64,000 bases of DNA. It comes from Metallyticus violacea. Its lineage: Eukaryota; Arthropoda; Insecta; Mantodea; Metallyticidae. The DNA is taken from contig CM060831.1 of the NCBI GenBank assembly GCA_030762175.1, positions 136,212,001-136,276,000 of the forward strand, given 5' to 3'. The position numbers and the translations under genes are program-made. A model generated the notes under the pieces. The model saw only the letters and a program-made list of their open reading frames with translations. It was not told the DNA's origin and did not search any database. Each line of letters begins with the position of its first letter. The stretch's first letter is position 1. Shown in pieces: positions 58,714 to 64,000 of the stretch.

Positions 58714-59907
58714 CAGGGTGGCGCACGAAATGTCATACATTGAAAATTATTTATATAACTTTTAATAAAAAATGTCATTTTTTATTAATCATCAGAATGT
58801 GTATGCTCAGTGAGCGTGCAGTACATGTTCAATATGTCCACCTTGTTGACGTGCCACCTCTTCGAGTCGAACTTGACGTTTCCGACCACTCTACGACACA
58901 AGTCTTTTGTTACCCCCTGGAAAAATTTGTGATAGCCGCTCGCAGTTGCATTAGATTGCATGGTTTGTTGCGGTCTCCTTCAAATATCCCCATAAGAAAT
59001 AATCACAGGGATTAATATCCGGGCTGTGTGGCGGCCATATTGAATCGCCCTGGAAACGTTCTGGATATCGATGGGACATCACGCGGAGCCCGAAATGTTG
59101 GTGCAGGAAATCCAGAATAACGTTTGCTGTATGAGGACGAGCTCCATCTTGCACGAACCATTGTGTCTCCATTGGTAACCCTGTTGCATAAAGTTGCGGA
59201 AGAAAATTCCGTAATTTTCAATCTCGTGCACATCAGGAGGTTCTCGTGCCCAAAATCTGATATTCTGCCTATTGACACTCGTTCAAATGAACGTAGACCT
59301 CACCAGAAAACCATGTGTCAAGAATCACGGCATCATCATTTGCAAGAACCGAAGTCGCAAACTGTAATCGCCTTACCTTGTCATTTTCCGTAAGTTTGTG
59401 CAACTGTCATTTTGTGTGGGAATAAGTTCACGTCAGCATGAAGTCTTCTTTGAAGAGAACGACGTGAGATGCCCAATTCGGCTGAAGCTCGTCTCGTGTC
59501 AAAGCCTCGATATTCTCTAGAGTGCGGACTGTGTTGACACGAGGTCGCTTTTGTTCTAAAACACTGCCATCAGTTTCAAATTGTGCGGTTAGTGTCTATA
59601 CACTCTCTGTCTGCAGGGGGCGCACCTCGTACGAAAATGAACAGAAAACGTCGTTGCGTCTCTGCTACATTCATTTCCGCGTAAAACATCACAGTCTTCA
59701 CTTCCTGTTCTAGCGTCAACCGGCATTTGTTCGCCATTTTACAAACTGAAACGGTGGAGTCACACATGCGTGATATTGACAACTTGATGTCTTCTGTTGA
59801 ACCATGCATAAACTACGGCTAATCGTCACAACATTCCAACGTTGCCAGCCTGCAAATAACATATTTATTACACAATTTCAATATGTGGCATTTCGTACAC
59901 CAACCTT
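58714..59907 (-). mobile_element. Tc1/mariner-superfamily transposon, complete ends, nested in a LINE
   Basis: The inverted ends CAGGGTGGCGCACGAAATGT (left) and AAGGTTGGTGTACGAAATGC (reverse complement of the right) extend through CATACATTGAAAAT and CACATATTGAAAT. The TA target duplication is at 58712-58713 and 59908-59909. The 1194-bp element contains a single transposase pseudogene. It lies directly against LINE reverse-transcriptase sequence on its left, so it most likely inserted into that LINE. Confidence 0.93.
58795..59737 (-). pseudogene. DDD-type transposase pseudogene with lost first aspartate
   Basis: Start at 59735-59737: MANKCRLTLEQEVKTVMFYA and EMNVAETQRRF (helix-turn-helix). 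The middle reads QFATSVLANDDAVILDTWFS, then GEVYVHLNE. The conserved block is WFSDEAHFHL, so the first catalytic Asp is Gly here (codon at 59302-59304). NIRFWARENP follows in another frame, then WFVQDGARPHTANVILDFLH (second Asp present), SHRYPERFQGDSIWPPHSPD and INPCDYFLWGYLKE (third Asp present). The end is VARQQGGHIEHVL. Forty-seven residues separate the second and third Asp, longer than the 34 of mariner. The family is common in insects. Frameshifts at several places confirm it is inactive. Confidence 0.9.
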
Positions 59908-59909
59908 TA

Positions 59910-60169
59910 TTACTATCTGGTTTCAGTCCCAGTTAAATTCTAGGCCGTAATTCTAATAGAAACATCAATTAGTTCAATATCTTTATTCTTTCTTGTTTAT
60001 TTTTCCCCCCAGTCCTACTCTTTAAACTATTAATCCAGTGTATAACATATTTCAATATTTTTCGAATACCACAAAGATTTGAACTTATATTATTTTATTT
60101 TTAATACTTCTTTTCTCTATTTTTGCATTCAACCATGTTTTACCATCTTTTATAGACTATATGCCTAAC
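59910..60169 (-). other. Possible continuation of the LINE beyond the nested transposon
   Basis: On the minus strand a short frame reads NYGLEFNWD just outside the transposon. This could be the RT block-1 NYRxIxL region expected upstream of GFRKGRST, but it is too decayed to be certain. Otherwise AT-rich. Confidence 0.3.
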
Positions 60170-60183
60170 ATGAATCTTGCAAT

Positions 60184-60475
60184 ATCGGTCCTGGTAGTGT
60201 AGTGGTAGCCATACTTGCCTTCTAAACCAAGATCGCGGGTTCAAACCCGGCCAGAATCGATGGATTTTTTCGGGCGTAAAAATTATAAGTATGGCTTCCT
60301 TCGGAAGGGAAGTAAAGCCGTGGGTCCCGTGTCGTACATTTACGGCACGATAAAGAACCTCAAGCCTTGAAAAAAGAGGCCTCTGAGCAAAATTTGTCGG
60401 CCGTTTCACGCCCTGAATTGAATGGGACGATGTTGACCTGCGATGTTAAAGATGTTAATAAAACAAATCAACAAA
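60184..60475 (+). repeat. SINE family A, full length, with 14-bp target-site duplication
   Basis: Head CGGTCCTGGTAGTGTAGTGG, TAGCCATACTTGCCTTC, box B GGGTTCAAACCCGGCC, all body blocks and the AAACAAATCAACAAA tail. ATGAATCTTGCAAT (60170-60183) and ATGAATCTTACAAT (60476-60489) form a target duplication with one mismatch. It has a well-preserved head and box B and is probably one of the youngest copies. Confidence 0.96.
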
Positions 60476-60716
60476 ATGAATCTTACAATGTCTGTAAATA
60501 TCTCTCTTATCTTTCAAAAATAATGTTTATTTTCGTATGAAATATAAGGGGTCTTCTTTTTCATTTTAATGGCCGTAAACTTTGTCTATTAATCAGTACC
60601 GTTTCTTTTTTACCATCTTCCTAGCCAAACCTGTCTTAAACACACGTTTACTAACCAAATTTAATGTTAATAATACTTTATTTATATTATTATTTGCTTT
60701 TTTTCCTAATTTTCAG

Positions 60717-60979
60717 TGCTGCTTATTTGCGATGTTGTAAGCAATGCTCTAAATGGTCAGTACGTGTGTGACCTTCATAAAGAACAAGATGATATCATAC
60801 AAACCAATAAAGAACTCACATATCGAAACCTTGAGACTGCAGTCTTAAGACTTTTACATGGGAGTTACGAGCGTTGCCGTTATGCTAAAGATGTTGATAA
60901 GTTGCTAACTTATTATTTTTGTAGTGCCACCTCCCACTCATCTGCTATTAGCCTTGATCCACAAACGCTGAACCAATGA
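60717..60979 (+). other. Exon-like open stretch preceded by a strong splice acceptor
   Basis: TTTGCTTTTTTTCCTAATTTTCAG ends at 60716, a strong acceptor with a polypyrimidine tract. The following 263 bp are open to a TGA at 60977-60979. They encode about 87 residues of ordinary composition, including CDVVSNALNGQYVCDLHKEQ, NLETAVLRLLHGSYERCRYA and DVDKLLTYYFCS. I do not recognise the family. An AATAAA lies in 61345-61350 (CTAAATAAATG), 370 bp downstream. It is the best candidate in this window for a terminal exon, but a chance frame of this length is possible. Confidence 0.3.
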
Positions 60980-61552
60980 AAAAGAGCTTGCGGCACATGC
61001 CCACACTGACATACAGCGTCTTTTTTTATTTGGGACAGGTTTTCAAGTTTTCAGTTACCGCTATCATGCATACGTGTGTATGTGTTTTAGAGGGAGAAAA
61101 CCCGCACGCAAGCATAGTTAATTTCATTCAAGTTACTCACGTCATTAATGTGAGTCATTAAACCAAACGTTTCTTCTCACTCCAAAGCTGTTTGTCCTTG
61201 CGCCTACATGCAGTTCATCGTTCGCTTCGGCCGAAAATCTTTGGTGTTGAGGTAACCTAATGGATAATGCCTGTGTGTAGTTATTAGGAATCTCGGCTTA
61301 TACTACGGACTTCAGTTTTATTCAGAACACCCATCTTATTTCTAAATAAATGTATTTGATAAAGTTTTAATTGACTCTGCTGCTGAACTGATGAAGTTCA
61401 TGAGAATACAGGAGTTCAAATTGAGTTTGACTTTCTTAATAGCGTAGTGGAAATGGCTTACTAGAAGATCTGAACACAGAGATTGGCGTCTAATTTGACA
61501 AACTGCAAGCTAGCTTAGTTTCGTAAATTCTATGAGATGTACTACTGAATGA
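60980..61552. other. Unassigned stretch
   Basis: No recognised feature beyond the AATAAA noted at 61345. Confidence 0.4.
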
Positions 61553-61826
61553 ATAGTGTTTAACGCTCGTTTTTGCTACAGAGGCACCATAGGCGATGAA
61601 CACTGGTGATACATGAGATGAAATGATAAATTGGGAAATGATTTACTTTTAAGGAAGGAATCGTTCCAGACCTAAGTTTAGGGTATCTCCCCGGCATTTG
61701 CCATTTATGAAGACTGACGAAAACCTGTAAAAAACCTCAGCATGGAGGACGGTCCTGGCAGGATTCGAACCCCAAGCCTCCCGCTCACTGGTCCACGCCT
61801 TAACAACCTCGGCCATCCTTAGTGGT
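61553..61826 (-). repeat. SINE family B, full-length copy
   Basis: Minus strand: head GACCACTAAGGATGGCCGAG, AGGCGTGGACCAGTGAGCGG, box B GGGTTCGAATCCTGCC, core GGCAAATGCCGGGGAGATAC and tail with TCACCAGTGTTCATCGCCTA and GAGCGTTAAACAC. No convincing target duplication was fixed. Confidence 0.94.
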
Positions 61827-61829
61827 CCA

Positions 61830-63735
61830 GCAAATCTTCATTGGAGTATTCTCAGATATGGAATTTTTTGATAATCAACTTTTATAGGGTGCGTACAACC
61901 GGGATTAAAAAATAACTATTTCACTTATGTGACATCTTAAAAGCGACCAATGAAACGTAACAAAGAGGCGGTGGAGAGCTATTGATACCAACAAAAGCAT
62001 GTACAACCGACAATTAAACGCAAAATGGAGGGGTTTTCAAAGCGTTTTGGTGATGCGTGAAATGTGCAAATTGATTTTATCATTAGCAATTCCAAACCAC
62101 AGAATACAAGGGAAAATAGAGACACTGTATGTTATTCTCTCTCTCTCAGTTGTTATTAGAAAGTCAAACAGTAGCGATTGTAATAGTCGAGTTTTGTTCA
62201 GTCTCACGGTTTCGCATAACATTTTATACAAATGTTAATATGCTGTGCCCGAATTTCAAATATATATCACATTTATTCTTAGTCTATTCATGAAATAGTC
62301 CTAAACCCGTATTTTGCTCTTCTCTATTGACATTACTGACAATCGACATTCTTCTGTCGCAAGATTGCTTGAAAAGGTTTAAGTACAAATATACAATCAT
62401 TGCAATTTTGTAACCCAAGTTTGGGGGAATTATATTTAAATTCTTATTTTATTCCTGAAATAGGCCTAATAAATGTCATTCGAAGGTCTGACTCACTACG
62501 TTTGTGAATTTATTGGTAATTTCAGGCTCTCTCGTGATAAACTTCATTGTCAGAATAAAACCCAGTCGATACCTAGTTTCTCTCGTTGTTTGAGTTTTTT
62601 ATATTCCATATATGCTAAATGTAAGTTTTGTTACTATCCATACAATGTGGACTATTTGTGACAATGAGGTTACAACATTTAGAATTTTATTGTAGCAGCA
62701 GCATTACTGTTGCAGCGTAATGCTTAGTATAGGCATTGAAAACTTACAGGCCACCTTTTCCCTAAAGTATGAACACAAAAAATTTCTACTTTTATAGAAA
62801 AAAAAAAAAGCTGAAACAACATTGTGAAACGGTTCATCATTGAGTGTATGTCTTAAGAAACGGCATGGGAGAAACAAAAAGACATGTACAACAGCAAAAT
62901 GCCAAATTTGAAGCACTTTGAGTGTAAATGTATCTCTACGAAAAGTCCTAAGGAGATTACAGAGCTGTTAACCTCGGTTGTGATTGTATTTAATGACGTT
63001 GTTATGTTAATTATGCATTTCACGTGTTCTTTTCTTCAGTACATCCTACTCAAAGCTTCTGAAATGACATCATCAGAAATTCTTGGAAACGTTACCAACT
63101 GTTCTCCAGTGACAGATCGCGGAATGTAAACACATCTGCGCTACTGCATTTTTCGCAGAACTAAAGAGCGTTCATTCCAAAAGTCTCATTTTCTCAGGCC
63201 TACGGTGAAGTGCCGTTTGCTTCTTTTCTCGGCTCTCCATCTACAAAACGGAGAAAGGACATATGGAAACAGGCCATGGCCAATCTACTTTCATTCCCAT
63301 TATAGCATAATTAACTTTGTGTTGTTCGCATGCTGAAGACATTTATTTCATGTTTGTCGGTCCATCCTGCGGCAGGGAGGTGGTCTGCCCTAACACTTTA
63401 TTGAGTTCCGTTTAGCATTTGCTGCCACGGTGTTTTATCCAAAGCCAAGCGAACACAATCTCAGTGCAGAGAGAATGTATTCTCTACACTTATATGTTAT
63501 GGTTCAAGGAAGACACACTTCATAATACAAATGACAATAATATTGTAGTAAAATCAATTTTATAACCGTACTAATACTGCGACTTCCACATCTATCGTAC
63601 CATAGAGCGGCTCGTGGTAGCATAAATCTGAGATGCACAACATTTCTACTGCTACTGCTACTGTTGAATATAGATTGAAACTCCTAGAATCTTAATAACT
63701 AGAATTAACACTCATACATGACTGGATTGAACTTA

Positions 63736-63738
<3 letters not shown>
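61830..63738. other. Unassigned AT-rich stretch
   Basis: Nothing recognised on either strand. A run of 11 A lies at about 62800-62810. Confidence 0.4.

Positions 63739-63740
<2 letters not shown>

Positions 63741-63772
<32 letters not shown>
63741..63772. repeat. (GA)n microsatellite
   Basis: About 16 AG units in a row. Confidence 0.97.
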
Positions 63773-63775
<3 letters not shown>

Positions 63776-63814
63776 TAATAAACACACAATAGTAGTGCAA
63801 GTGGTTAAATTTTC

Positions 63815-64000
63815 CTGATTTTCATGGCAAATATTCTTGCATCTTAAACCCAAGATCGTGGGTTTAATCCTGATCAGGATCGAAGTTTTTTTTTTTCGGG
63901 CGTAAAAATCCTCAATGACTTCCTTCGGAATGGAAGTAAAGCCGTGGGTCCTATGTCATACATTTACGGCATGTAAAAGAATCTCAAGCTTGAAGGAAGA
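63815..64000 (+). repeat. SINE family A, cut by the window end
   Basis: Degraded head, GGCAAATATTCTTGCATCTT, box B GGGTTTAATCCTGATC, body TTTTTTTTTCGGGCGTAAAA and GGAAGTAAAGCCGTGGGTCC, continuing to the window edge at CTCAAGCTTGAAGGAAGA. The 3' half is outside the window. Confidence 0.92.

Noticed and set aside
61245..61320. tRNA-like GTAACCTAATGGATAATGCC segment
   Set aside because: Resembles a box A alone; there is no box B at the expected distance and no second copy in the window.

Overview
This is a eukaryotic, non-coding, repeat-saturated window. The base composition is strongly AT-rich. There are no bacterial operons, and no conserved host gene could be recognised. The mixture of mariner/Tc1, piggyBac and non-LTR elements, four or five tRNA-derived SINE families and very long trinucleotide arrays points to an arthropod, most likely an insect with a large genome. 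Species assignment from the sequence alone is not possible.

About 25 transposon-derived segments can be supported. SINE family A (about 285-300 bp) occurs at least eleven times; six copies are bounded by target-site duplications that can be read directly (near 8.8, 26.1, 30.1, 48.9, 52.6 and 60.2 kb). SINE B (about 260 bp) occurs seven times. SINE C, SINE D and an A-related variant (A2) occur twice each. Non-LTR retrotransposon fragments lie at 3.2-3.95, 15.6-16.2, 18.7-19.3, 25.1-26.4, 35.0-35.3 and 57.1-58.7 kb. The last carries readable reverse-transcriptase motifs and appears to be split by a DNA transposon.

Five DNA transposons can be bounded by TA dinucleotides plus terminal inverted repeats: 20962-21808, 41075-42297, 47780-48136, 53342-53890 and 58714-59907. 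All are dead: they carry internal deletions, frameshifts or replaced catalytic aspartates. Transposase scraps without both ends lie at 24.5, 49.3 and 55.2 kb. A piggyBac C-terminal zinc motif lies at 27.5-27.7 kb. A broken copy of a multi-copy arthropod ORF of uncertain class lies at 7.6-8.1 kb.

Simple sequence is unusually prominent: a 1.1 kb CTA-based array at 28-29.1 kb, a symmetric CTG-CTA-CTG array at 16.7-16.9 kb, TTA/TAA arrays, an AT-rich minisatellite at 22.1-22.4 kb and several dinucleotide runs. Long open frames across them are homopeptide artefacts. The remaining 30 kb or so is AT-rich sequence without a recognisable feature, apart from three weak exon-like stretches (10.83, 15.27 and 60.72 kb) that would need transcript evidence.

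No wholly new system was found. The most informative items are the nested transposon at 58.7-59.9 kb, the mariner whose two catalytic aspartates are both tyrosine, the SINE-in-LINE insertion, the shared bodies of SINEs with different heads, and the composite trinucleotide arrays.
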